Below are positions 9,439-17,089 of a stretch of DNA of 53,588 bases, in pieces. The DNA lies in NCBI GenBank assembly GCA_900319925.1, contig ONQE01000013.1, positions 1-53,588 on the forward strand, written 5' to 3'. Position 1 is the first letter of the stretch. Each line of letters opens with the position of its first letter. The notes below the pieces were generated by a model. It ran no database searches. It was not told where the DNA came from and was given only the letters and a program-made list of their open reading frames with translations. Position numbers and translations under genes: made by a program. The DNA comes from an uncultured Bacteroidales bacterium. Lineage in GTDB: Bacteria; Bacteroidota; Bacteroidia; Bacteroidales; WCHB1-69.

Positions 9439-9473
9439 CCGCTCAGATTCATATATAAAATATAGAAGAGAAT

Positions 9474-10295
9474 ATGAGCGAATGTAATCACAATTGTCAG
9501 GAATGCAGCCAGAAAGACTGCGGAAGCAGAGATTTGCACGAGAAACCGAATGCATTAAGCGATATCAAGAAAGTCATCGGCGTGGTGAGCGGCAAAGGCG
9601 GCGTGGGCAAAAGCTCCGTCACCTCGTTGTTAGCCGTGGCGTTGCGCCGCAAGGGCTACCGCGTGGGTATCCTCGACGCTGACGTCACCGGTCCCTCCAT
9701 CCCGAAAATGTTCAACCTCCACGAGATGGTGCGCGGCAGCGAGCAAGGTGTCTATCCCGCCGTTACCGAGACTGGCATTGAGGTGATTTCCAGCAACTTG
9801 TTGATTGCCGACGAGAAGTCGCCCGTGCTGTGGCGCGGTCCGCTGGTCGCTGGTATGGTGAAGCAGTTCTGGACCGATGTGATTTGGGAACACATTGATT
9901 TCCTGCTGATTGACATGCCTCCCGGAACCGGAGACGTGCCGTTGACCGTCTTCCAAACCATCACCCTCGACGGTATCCTGATGATCACCTCCCCGCAGGA
10001 GCTGGTCTCCCTCATCGTGAGCAAGGCCGTGAATATGGCCGGCATGATGAACATCCCCATTCTCGGCCTCATCGAGAACTACAGCTACATCACCTGTCCG
10101 CACTGCGGCGAAAAGATCTCCGTGTTCGGCAAGAGCAACGCTGAGGAGGTTGCCAAGGAGTTCAACATCAAGCTGTTGGATAGACTGCCCATCGATCCCG
10201 AGATGGCCACCCTCTGCGACCAAGGCCAAATTGAGAAAGTCAAGGAGACCCGCTTGGAGAATGTGCTGGATGTGCTGGAGAGCTTGGAAGCGTAA
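9474..10295 (+). CDS. mrp: Mrp/ApbC-type iron-sulfur cluster carrier ATPase
   Basis: The 273-residue protein has a deviant Walker A motif (GKGGVGKSS, about residues 42-50), the second motif ILDADVTGPSIPKMF and the third LIDMPPGTGD, all diagnostic of Mrp/NBP35 P-loop ATPases that carry and deliver 4Fe-4S clusters. The CxxC pair expected to bridge the dimer cluster is present (CPHCGEK). The extreme N-terminus adds four closely spaced cysteines (CX3CX2CX4C), a short version of the NBP35-like N-terminal cluster site and unlike the DUF59 front end of many bacterial homologues. Such a carrier suits a genome with the Fe-S-rich enzymes seen here. It has its own promoter and may run into thyA through a palindromic element. 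Confidence 0.92.
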   Translation: MSECNHNCQECSQKDCGSRDLHEKPNALSDIKKVIGVVSGKGGVGKSSVTSLLAVALRRKGYRVGILDADVTGPSIPKMFNLHEMVRGSEQGVYPAVTETGIEVISSNLLIADEKSPVLWRGPLVAGMVKQFWTDVIWEHIDFLLIDMPPGTGDVPLTVFQTITLDGILMITSPQELVSLIVSKAVNMAGMMNIPILGLIENYSYITCPHCGEKISVFGKSNAEEVAKEFNIKLLDRLPIDPEMATLCDQGQIEKVKETRLENVLDVLESLEA

Positions 10296-10339
10296 GAGAA
10301 GAAACGAACAGAAATGGTATATTTCTGAAGATTATTCCT

Positions 10340-10416
10340 TAAACAGTCCCGGAGGGACAAAACGCACGAAGTGCTAATAACCCCACACAAGCGACGAAGG
10401 AGCGTAGTGTGGGGGT
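10340..10416 (+). repeat. REP-like element with three nested hairpins
   Basis: Three palindromes in a row: GTCCC-GGA-GGGAC (10346-10358), GCAC-GAA-GTGC (10364-10374) and CCCCACAC...GTGTGGGG (10381-10414). The first 25 bases (CTTAAACAGTCCCGGAGGGAC and on) closely match a second copy at 51169. It fills most of the 144-bp gap between mrp and thyA; no thyA promoter is seen there. Confidence 0.65.
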
Positions 10417-10439
10417 AGTCAAAGACAAAGCGATATAAA

Positions 10440-11234
10440 ATGAAGCAATACCTTGATCTAATGCGCACGATCCTCGATGAGGGTCACTATAAAGCCGACC
10501 GCACGGGTACGGGGACGTACAGCATTTTCGGCTACCAGATGCGGTTCGACTTGCAGAAGGGATTCCCGCTGCTGACGACCAAGAAGTTGCATCTGCGTTC
10601 CATCATCTACGAGCTGTTGTGGTTCCTGCGCGGCGACACGAACATCCAGTACCTGCACGACCACAACGTGACGATTTGGGACGAGTGGGCGGACGAGCAC
10701 GGCGACCTCGGGCCGGTCTATGGCAAGCAGTGGCGGTCGTGGGAGGCTCCCGACGGCCGTGTCATTGACCAGATCACCAACCTAATCGAGCAACTCAAAC
10801 GCAATCCTGACTCCCGCCGACTGATTGTGAGCGCGTGGAATCCGGCGGATGTCGATCAGATGGCGTTGCCGCCGTGCCACACGATGTTCCAGTTCTACGC
10901 CAACGACGGACAGCTCTCGTGCCAGCTCTACCAGCGTAGCGCGGACGTCTTCCTCGGCGTGCCCTTCAACATCGCCTCCTACGCACTGCTGACCATGATG
11001 GTGGCGCAGGTCTGCGGACTGAAGGCCAAGGACTTCGTACACACCTTCGGCGATGCGCACATCTACTCCAACCACGTGGAGCAGGCTAAGTTACAGCTTT
11101 CCCGTGAGCCGCGCCCGCTGCCGCAGATGCGTATCAACCCGGAAGTCAAGAGCATCTTCGACTTCCAATACGAGGATTTTACGTTAGAGAACTACGACCC
11201 GCACCCGCACATCAAGGCGGAGGTGGCTGTGTAG
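10440..11234 (+). CDS. thyA: Thymidylate synthase
   Basis: A 264-residue cytoplasmic enzyme, the standard length for ThyA. It makes dTMP from dUMP using methylene-tetrahydrofolate. The active-site segment [12 protein letters not shown] holds the catalytic Cys, followed by the dUMP-binding [20 protein letters not shown] and the near-C-terminal HIYSNHVEQ. The N-terminal arginine loop (DRTGTGT) is present. The usual partner gene for dihydrofolate reductase is not next to it; pgk follows after 63 bp. Confidence 0.96.
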   Translation: MKQYLDLMRTILDEGHYKADRTGTGTYSIFGYQMRFDLQKGFPLLTTKKLHLRSIIYELLWFLRGDTNIQYLHDHNVTIWDEWADEHGDLGPVYGKQWRSWEAPDGRVIDQITNLIEQLKRNPDSRRLIVSAWNPADVDQMALPPCHTMFQFYANDGQLSCQLYQRSADVFLGVPFNIASYALLTMMVAQVCGLKAKDFVHTFGDAHIYSNHVEQAKLQLSREPRPLPQMRINPEVKSIFDFQYEDFTLENYDPHPHIKAEVAV

Positions 11235-11297
11235 CAGCCATCTGCGTCCCGCGGACGAAAATATCGAAATATTTTACTCACCAAAATACCAAGCATT

Positions 11298-12491
11298 ATG
11301 AAATCCATTCAAGAACATAATTTCAGCGGCGAAAGAGCCCTGATCCGCGTTGACTACAACGTGCCGTTGGACGAGCAGTTCAACGTGACCGATGTCACCC
11401 GCATCGTGCGCACGAAAGAGACCATCGGCAAGATTTTGGCCGACGGCGGTTCCGCCATCCTGCTCTCCCACCTCGGCCGTCCGAAAGGCGAGGCGAAGGA
11501 CGAGTTCTCCTTGCGTCACATCGTGAAGACGGTGTCCGAGATCCTCGGCAAAGAGGTCGTTTTCGGCGGCGACGTGTTGACTGCCGAGGCCGAAACCCTC
11601 TGCAAGAACCTCAAACCCGGCAGCATCGTGCTGATGGAGAACCTGCGCTTCCACAAGGAAGAGGAAAAGGGCGATGTCGATTTCGCCAAGGCACTTGCAC
11701 GCTTGGGCGATGTCTATGTGAACGACGCGTTCGGCACCGCGCACCGCGAGCATGCCTCCACGGCCACCGTGGCCCGCTGCTTCCCGGGCAAGGCTTTCGC
11801 CGGCTACCTGCTCTACAACGAGGTGATGAACCTCGAAAAGACCCTCAACGGTCAGGAGCGCCCCTTCACGGCCATCATCGGCGGTTCGAAGGTCTCCACG
11901 AAGATCAACATCCTCAAGAACCTCATCCCCAAGGTCGATAACCTCGTGGTGGGCGGCGGTCTGAGCTACACCTTCCTGAAAGCCATGGGCTTCACCATCG
12001 GCAACTCGCTCTACGAGCCAGACATGCTGCCCGTGGCACACGAAATCCTCGACCAGGTGAAGGCTTCCGGCGTGAATTTCGTCTGCCGTGTCGATAGCGT
12101 CTGTGCTGACAAGTTCAGCAACGATGCCAACATCTTGGTGACCGAGGATAACAACATCCCCGACAACTGGGAGGCCCTCGACATCGGTCCGAAGAGCCGC
12201 GTGAATATCGCGAAGGTCATCAAGGATTCCAAGACGATTCTGTGGAACGGTCCTGTGGGCGTGTTCGAGCTGGAGAAGTTCAGCGAGGGCACACGTGCCG
12301 TGGCGTTGAGCGTGGCGGCCACCACCCTGGCCGGCGCGTACTCCATCGTGGGCGGCGGCGACTCCATCGCGGCGGTCAACAAGTACGACCTCGGCAACTA
12401 CATCTCCTACATCAGCACCGGCGGCGGCGCCATGCTGGAGTACCTTGAAGGTAAGGAATTGCCGGGCGTCAAGGCGTTGAACGAGAATTAA
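11298..12491 (+). CDS. pgk: Phosphoglycerate kinase
   Basis: At 397 residues this is a standard-length glycolytic enzyme, interconverting 1,3-bisphosphoglycerate + ADP and 3-phosphoglycerate + ATP. Visible motifs are RVDYNVPLD near the N-terminus, LLSHLGRP, ENLRFHKEEE, and the nucleotide-binding region NGPVGVFELEKF followed by VGGGDS and STGGGAMLEYLEG. The gene sits 25 bp upstream of manC, so the two are probably co-transcribed, linking glycolysis and GDP-mannose supply only by position. Confidence 0.97.
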   Translation: MKSIQEHNFSGERALIRVDYNVPLDEQFNVTDVTRIVRTKETIGKILADGGSAILLSHLGRPKGEAKDEFSLRHIVKTVSEILGKEVVFGGDVLTAEAETLCKNLKPGSIVLMENLRFHKEEEKGDVDFAKALARLGDVYVNDAFGTAHREHASTATVARCFPGKAFAGYLLYNEVMNLEKTLNGQERPFTAIIGGSKVSTKINILKNLIPKVDNLVVGGGLSYTFLKAMGFTIGNSLYEPDMLPVAHEILDQVKASGVNFVCRVDSVCADKFSNDANILVTEDNNIPDNWEALDIGPKSRVNIAKVIKDSKTILWNGPVGVFELEKFSEGTRAVALSVAATTLAGAYSIVGGGDSIAAVNKYDLGNYISYISTGGGAMLEYLEGKELPGVKALNEN

Positions 12492-12516
12492 TTGAAATAC
12501 CAACAAAAAAACATAC

Positions 12517-13611
12517 ATGCTTAACAACAATTATTACTGTGTCATCATGGCCGGAGGCGTGGGCGCACGCTTCTGGCCGATGAGCAACAGCACCACTCCC
12601 AAACAGTTCATCGATGTGTTGGGTGACGGCCAGACCTTGATTCAGAAGACGTTCAACCGTTTCGCCAGGGTCTGCCCGAAAGAAAATATCTACATCGTCA
12701 CCAACAAGGCGTATCACGACCAGACCCGGGAGCAGCTTCCTGAGATTGCCGACGAGCAGATTATTCTGGAACCTTACCGTCGCAACACCGCCCCCTGCAT
12801 CGCCTACGCCAACTATAAAATCAAAGCCAAGAACCCCAACGCCGTGATTGTGGTGGCCCCTTCCGACCACTACATCCAGAAAGAGGACGTCTTTGTGGAT
12901 GTCATCAGCAAGGGACTCGGTGTGGTCTCCCAAAACCCTTGCCTGCTCACCATCGGCATCCGTCCGACCTTTCCCAACACGGGTTACGGTTACATCCAAT
13001 ATAATGAGGATGAAGGGTTTATGGGCAATCCTTCCATCTATTCCGTCAAGACATTCACGGAGAAACCGGAGTTGGAGATGGCGAAGAGTTTCCTCGAGAG
13101 CGGCGACTTCCTTTGGAATGCCGGCATCTTCATGTGGTCGTTAGACACCATTGACAAGGCTTTCGAAGAGTTTCTGCCCGACATCAACGACCTTTTCAAG
13201 CAGGGTGAAGGTCTCTACAACACCCCGCAAGAAGAGGAGTTCATCGACCGTATCTATCAAGTTTGTAGAAAGATATCCATCGACTACGGGGTGATGGAGA
13301 AGGCTGCCAACGTGAAGGTCTATGCTGCCGACTTCGGATGGTCGGACCTTGGCACGTGGGGTTCCCTTTACGATCTCCGCAAGAAGGACGACAAGCTGAA
13401 CACGGTGGTCGGCAATCACGTGAAAATGTACGATTCCGAGAAATGCATCGTCAACATGCCGCGCAACAAAGTGGTCGTCATCCAAGGGTTAGAGGACTAC
13501 ATTGTGGTGGAAAACAACGATATGCTGCTCATCTGCAAGAAGTCCGAGGAGCAGCAAATCCGACAGTACGTCACGGACATTCAAGTCGATTTCGGAAAAG
13601 AGTTTGTGTAA
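12517..13611 (+). CDS. manC: Mannose-1-phosphate guanylyltransferase
   Basis: The 364-residue protein has the nucleotidyltransferase signature GGVGARFWPMSNSTTPKQF at its N-terminus, the sugar-binding EKP segment (TFTEKPELEMAK) and WNAGIFMW. It lacks the C-terminal isomerase domain of bifunctional ManC/AlgA, so it should only convert mannose-1-phosphate + GTP to GDP-mannose in the cytoplasm. The probable upstream enzyme, a phosphohexomutase, is at 21337. GDP-mannose feeds glycan and GDP-fucose synthesis. A strong bidirectional terminator follows immediately. Confidence 0.93.
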   Translation: MLNNNYYCVIMAGGVGARFWPMSNSTTPKQFIDVLGDGQTLIQKTFNRFARVCPKENIYIVTNKAYHDQTREQLPEIADEQIILEPYRRNTAPCIAYANYKIKAKNPNAVIVVAPSDHYIQKEDVFVDVISKGLGVVSQNPCLLTIGIRPTFPNTGYGYIQYNEDEGFMGNPSIYSVKTFTEKPELEMAKSFLESGDFLWNAGIFMWSLDTIDKAFEEFLPDINDLFKQGEGLYNTPQEEEFIDRIYQVCRKISIDYGVMEKAANVKVYAADFGWSDLGTWGSLYDLRKKDDKLNTVVGNHVKMYDSEKCIVNMPRNKVVVIQGLEDYIVVENNDMLLICKKSEEQQIRQYVTDIQVDFGKEFV

Positions 13612-13642
13612 AAAAAAGCCCCGCGTCGCGGGGCCTTTTTTT
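13612..13642 (+). terminator. Bidirectional rho-independent terminator
   Basis: A GC-rich stem (GCCCCG/CGGGGC) is flanked by seven A on the left and seven T on the right, between the convergent manC and SIMPL genes. The symmetry allows it to stop transcription from both sides. Confidence 0.9.
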
Positions 13643-14375
13643 ACTTCACGTAATACGTTAGTCGCATGTTGATGCTGGCGCGTTTCTCCTTGGAGGAGGT
13701 GTTGAAGGCGCCGCCCCAGGTGTAATCTTCCTCGGAAGAGTTGGGCTTGGTGATCTGGAACACGCCCATGTTGGCGCTCTTGAGGTCGCCGAGTTTCGCA
13801 CCAGCGTTCTTGGTAATGGTTTCGGCGCGGTTTTTCGCATCCTGCGAGGCTTCAGCCAGCATTTGGATTTTCAAATCCGAAAGCTTCGTATAGTAGTATT
13901 CAGGATTGTTATTGTTAATCATGATGTTCTGATCGTACAGTTCGGCAATGTCGCGGGTGAGCGCTTCGATTTTCTCGATGTCGCGGGACTCGATGCGGAC
14001 GGTCTGCGAGGCTTCGTAGCCGTCGAAGTCTTCCACCCAATGGCCGTTGGAGTAGTAGCTGTTGTACGTCGGACGAGTGGTGATTTTCTTGAAGTCAACC
14101 TCTTTGTCGGGGATGCCGGCGTTTTTGAGGTAGGCCTTCACAATCTCGTTCTGCGCTTTGAGTTTGGCGTAGGACTGCTTCATGTCCATGTCCTTGGTGG
14201 CGTAGTCGAACTCCCAGACGATGAGGTCGGAAGTGAAGTCCTTTTCCACGAGGCCGACGACGGAGACGGTTTTCTGGGGCTTTTTGGACATGTAATAGGC
14301 GATGCCGACGGCTATGGCCGCCAAAAAGAACCCGATGCTGGCGATGATCGCGATGACAACTGCTTTGTTTTTCAT
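13641..14375 (-). CDS. SIMPL domain (DUF541) envelope protein
   Basis: The 244-residue protein has an N-terminal membrane anchor (residues 6-28, uncleaved or signal peptide) followed by a SIMPL-type domain: VVGLVEKDFTSDLIVWEF, a YxxxxAQNEIVKAYLKNAGI-like helix, and repeated alpha-beta segments with EALTRDIAELYDQNI and ASQDAKNRAETI. SIMPL proteins are periplasmic or surface proteins of unclear molecular role, some tied to stress resistance. It is monocistronic and faces away from the arylsulfotransferase-like gene. Confidence 0.8.
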   Translation of the reverse strand: MKNKAVVIAIIASIGFFLAAIAVGIAYYMSKKPQKTVSVVGLVEKDFTSDLIVWEFDYATKDMDMKQSYAKLKAQNEIVKAYLKNAGIPDKEVDFKKITTRPTYNSYYSNGHWVEDFDGYEASQTVRIESRDIEKIEALTRDIAELYDQNIMINNNNPEYYYTKLSDLKIQMLAEASQDAKNRAETITKNAGAKLGDLKSANMGVFQITKPNSSEEDYTWGGAFNTSSKEKRASINMRLTYYVK

Positions 14376-14438
14376 ATTCGGTGGATTTTTAAGTTTGAAT
14401 TTTCCAGCGCAAATAACGCATAGACATTATAATTATTG

Positions 14439-14446
14439 TATTTTTG
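14439..14446 (+). promoter_or_regulatory. -7 element (TATTTTTG) for the arylsulfotransferase-like gene
   Basis: TTGTATTTTTGCCG lies 33 bases before ATG 14480 and fits TAnnTTTG. Confidence 0.7.
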
Positions 14447-14479
14447 CCGTAGATTTTTTAACCCAAAATTGAATATATT

Positions 14480-15901
14480 ATGAAACACTTTTTCTCTCTT
14501 GCCATAGTGGTTTTGACCGTCATCGTGATGACGGGATGTAAACACGATGAGACGGATGTGCTGAACATCACGATTAACGGGGAACGCTATTCTATCTCCT
14601 TGCAAAAAGACACAGTAGTCAATCTTGTCACGCTGAACACCGAATTTGACGCTGAATTTGAAGTGGAGAACGCCTCAATGTTTCAGGAACTTACCATTGC
14701 CGGGAAGTCGGCGACCGGCGGTTTCGTGAAGGTGCCGGTAGCGAAGATCGCGGCGGGCGTGCAGATTCCCATCGTCTATCGCAGCGGCGACTACCAAGGC
14801 ACCATCCTGATCAACACATTGAACGCCCAGATACCGCCCATGGCCGTCACGGGAAAGGCCATTTCCGAGGGCGACTTCTATCTTTCGTTCGTCCATACGC
14901 GGTTGGTCATAAAGATGGACAACGACGGCAACATCCTCTTTTACCGTTGCAACTCCGACGACTTCCAATCCACCAACAACACCGGTTGGTGGGATTTCAA
15001 GAAGCACAACATTGGCGGACAGACCTACTACAGCTACCACGCCAACGACCCCAAGTTCAGCTATTTGGTGATTTCGGGCTACGACCCTGGCATGCGTGTT
15101 ATTCTGGATGACCATTATAAAGTGGTGAAAACCATCCAGTTATTAGCGTCTGGCCCCTACGTGCATAATGGCGACCCAATTGATGGGCATGATTTTTACA
15201 TGTACGACCTCGACCACTACATCGTCTCCAGCTACATCGACCGCAATATCGGCGACAGAACCGTGGCGTCGGCCTATTTGCAGGAGGTGGACCACGGCAA
15301 GGTGGTTTTCGACTGGTGGAGCGTGAATCATTCCGAGATGGAGGGCTGGTTCGATGAGACCTTCAGCAGTACGGCGGGCAAGGATTACGTGCATTTCAAC
15401 GCCATCCAGGTGCTGCCCGACGGCAACTGGCTCTGCTCGTTCCGCAACATCAGCTCGGTGTTGAAGATTGACCGGTCGGACACCGCTGGCAACATCCTTT
15501 GGCGCATCTCTGGCGAGGCTCAGCCCAGTGCATACAGCTTCTGCGGACAGCATTATGCGCGGCTCAACGGCACCACGCTGACATTATTCGACAACGGCAA
15601 CGGTCATCCCACGCCGGCCTCTCGCCCGCTACAGCTGACCATCAACCCTTCAACAGGAGATGTCTCCAATGGCGGGGAACTCGTACACGGGGGCGAATAC
15701 TTCACCCAAGCGTGCGGTTCGGTATGCAAGAGCGGCAACAACTACATCGTGGGCTGGGGTTTCCCCGGCGGCGCGACGGTCAACGACCGTATCGTAATCG
15801 AGTATGACGCCTCCGGCAACGAGATTTTTGGCCTCCGCAATACCGGCAACGACCTGAGTACAAACGCCTATAGGTGTTCGTACAGGTGTGTGAAGATGTG
15901 A
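14480..15901 (+). CDS. Arylsulfotransferase-like lipoprotein
   Basis: This 473-residue protein starts with a lipoprotein signal (hydrophobic stretch then MTGCKHDE, Cys at residue 21). After an N-terminal beta-rich domain come propeller-like repeats that match arylsulfotransferase (ASST) proteins: LVIKMDNDGNILFYR, DGHDFYMYDLDHYIVSSY, the His-containing DYVHFNAIQVLPDGNWLCSF, LKIDRSDTAGNILWRISG and a late FCGQHYARL. ASST enzymes move sulfate between phenolic compounds without PAPS, using a catalytic His. The conserved HFNA and GQHYAR histidines are consistent with activity, but many lipoprotein homologues are uncharacterised. It would act at the outer or inner membrane surface. It converges closely (7 bp) on the next gene. 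Confidence 0.75.
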   Translation: MKHFFSLAIVVLTVIVMTGCKHDETDVLNITINGERYSISLQKDTVVNLVTLNTEFDAEFEVENASMFQELTIAGKSATGGFVKVPVAKIAAGVQIPIVYRSGDYQGTILINTLNAQIPPMAVTGKAISEGDFYLSFVHTRLVIKMDNDGNILFYRCNSDDFQSTNNTGWWDFKKHNIGGQTYYSYHANDPKFSYLVISGYDPGMRVILDDHYKVVKTIQLLASGPYVHNGDPIDGHDFYMYDLDHYIVSSYIDRNIGDRTVASAYLQEVDHGKVVFDWWSVNHSEMEGWFDETFSSTAGKDYVHFNAIQVLPDGNWLCSFRNISSVLKIDRSDTAGNILWRISGEAQPSAYSFCGQHYARLNGTTLTLFDNGNGHPTPASRPLQLTINPSTGDVSNGGELVHGGEYFTQACGSVCKSGNNYIVGWGFPGGATVNDRIVIEYDASGNEIFGLRNTGNDLSTNAYRCSYRCVKM

Positions 15902-15908
15902 CACGTCC

Positions 15909-16310
15909 TCAAGCGTACACTTCCGTCGGAATCAGCGCAGCACAGCGGTCGATAATGGCGTTCGCATTCTCGAAGCCCGCATCGCAGACTTTCTTGTTCC
16001 TGGTGCCGTCATAGCCCATAGACAGGTGCATAACGTCATAACCAGACACGATGGCCGCAAGCAGTTTGCGGTCACGCTTGCCAGCGGCCTCCTTGTATTT
16101 CTCTATCGAAGGCCTGCCTTTGCCTTTCCGTATGCCCAATGCGGCATCCAGTGCAATCAGGCATCCTTTCCAGAGAGTGTCACCCGCCATTTTGACGTAT
16201 TTTCCATCAGTATAAATTTTCAGTTCAGGGTCATAGTTGGCATTCACGATGACCATTTCTGCATTGGCCACATATCTTCTGGCCTCTTCAATGGGATTTT
16301 TCACTTCCAT
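15909..16310 (-). CDS. DUF5618-like small protein, function unknown
   Basis: A 133-residue, mostly helical cytoplasmic protein with an ARRYVANAEMVIV start, a central KGCLIALDAALGIRKGKGRP stretch and a terminal helix (ENANAIIDRCAALI). It resembles proteins assigned to DUF5618, whose helical HEPN-like look is suggestive but not proof of nuclease activity; I see no RX4-6H HEPN motif. It has a separate promoter, divergent from the hydrogenase operon. Confidence 0.65.
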   Translation of the reverse strand: MEVKNPIEEARRYVANAEMVIVNANYDPELKIYTDGKYVKMAGDTLWKGCLIALDAALGIRKGKGRPSIEKYKEAAGKRDRKLLAAIVSGYDVMHLSMGYDGTRNKKVCDAGFENANAIIDRCAALIPTEVYA

Positions 16311-16378
16311 AGTTTTAAGGATTAAGGGTTAAAATCAATAGTCTTAAGTTTAATGTCAAACGTATTATTTTCTGGAGG

Positions 16379-16386
16379 CAAAAATA
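16379..16386 (-). promoter_or_regulatory. -7 element (TATTTTTG) for the DUF5618-like gene
   Basis: On the minus strand TTGTATTTTTGCC lies 68 bases before the start at 16310. Confidence 0.65.
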
Positions 16387-16460
16387 CAACAAAATAACAC
16401 ATTTGTCAAGGGTTTTGCGATTTTTTTATATCACTGAGAATCAGAAGATTGAAAAAATCA

Positions 16461-16490
16461 ATTTAACTATTCGGCTTTGAATAGTTAAAT
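16461..16490 (+). promoter_or_regulatory. Perfect 12-bp inverted repeat upstream of hydrogenase operon
   Basis: ATTTAACTATTC, a six-base spacer (GGCTTT), then GAATAGTTAAAT. The arms are a perfect inverted repeat and end 9 bases before a possible -7 element (TATTTTCG, 16500-16507). Position and symmetry suit a dimeric regulator; the AT-rich arms do not match Crp or Rex consensus well enough to name a protein. Confidence 0.55.
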
Positions 16491-16511
16491 ATTGAGTTGT
16501 ATTTTCGCAGG

Positions 16512-16563
16512 AAAACGGGCGTTTGTGTCGCGATTCCGACCCCCGAAAAACACCCCGTTTTTT
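16512..16563 (+). other. Structured leader or small RNA with terminator-like end
   Basis: AAAACGGG (16512-16519) pairs with CCCGTTTT (from 16554) and encloses GTCG-CGATTC-CGAC; the right arm runs into six or more T. It starts about 5 bases after a possible -7 element and ends 27 bases before the main hydrogenase promoter. This could be a short terminated transcript or an attenuator. The 365-bp gap 16311-16675 otherwise holds only the elements listed here. Confidence 0.4.
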
Positions 16564-16589
16564 CCATACGGGCGTATCACTTTTTTTTG

Positions 16590-16597
16590 TACCTTTG
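16590..16597 (+). promoter_or_regulatory. -7 element (TACCTTTG) of the hydrogenase operon
   Basis: A T8 run then GTACCTTTGCCG matches the strongest promoters in this window. It predicts an mRNA leader of about 70 bases before ATG 16676. Confidence 0.8.
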
Positions 16598-16675
16598 CCG
16601 CGCTAAAAAAAGAGAGTGGTTTTATCGTAAATATCGACAAAACAATAAAATAAATCTACAACCAAATTTTATCGT

Positions 16676-17071
16676 ATGGAAAAAATTAAATCATTGGCAG
16701 ATCTCAAGAAAAAGAGAGAAGAGTTGCAGTCAAAGATTGATTTGCGCGAAGGCGGCGAAAACGTCGAGAACCTGGTGCAGGTCAAGGTGGCCATGGCAAC
16801 CTGCGGTATCGCTTCTGGCGCAAAGCAGACCATGGAGGCCATCATCGACGAGTGCAACAAGCAGAACGTCAAGGCCGTCGTCACCCAGACCGGCTGCATG
16901 GGCTACTGCTACGCTGAACCCACCGTTGAGGTGAAGAAACCCGGTCAAGACCCCATCGTCTTCGGTCACGTGGACACGAAGAAGGGTCAGGAGCTCGTCT
17001 CCAAATACATCATGCAGGGCGAAATCCTGGAGGGTGTCATCCCGGTGAACTACGAAAAAATCGACAAATAA
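16676..17071 (+). CDS. Thioredoxin-like [2Fe-2S] ferredoxin subunit of hydrogenase operon
   Basis: The 131-residue protein has a charged helical N-terminus (residues 1-30) and a thioredoxin-like [2Fe-2S] fold with cysteines in ATCGIASGAK and TGCMGYCYAEPTVEV. The N-terminal pair has one Cys where four-Cys family members have two, so cluster ligation may differ. It is first in an operon with HydB, HydA and HydC, 18 bp upstream of hydB, and most likely is an additional electron-transfer component of the complex. The domain resembles the N-terminal domain of HydB and the NuoE fold. Confidence 0.85.
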   Translation: MEKIKSLADLKKKREELQSKIDLREGGENVENLVQVKVAMATCGIASGAKQTMEAIIDECNKQNVKAVVTQTGCMGYCYAEPTVEVKKPGQDPIVFGHVDTKKGQELVSKYIMQGEILEGVIPVNYEKIDK

Positions 17072-17089
17072 CCAGTAAGAAGAACCGTT

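Noticed and set aside
16497-16675. Short ORF reading through the hydrogenase leader into the first gene
   Set aside because: It begins at a weak TTG in the promoter region, overlaps the hairpin and the real gene out of frame, and has no family pattern.
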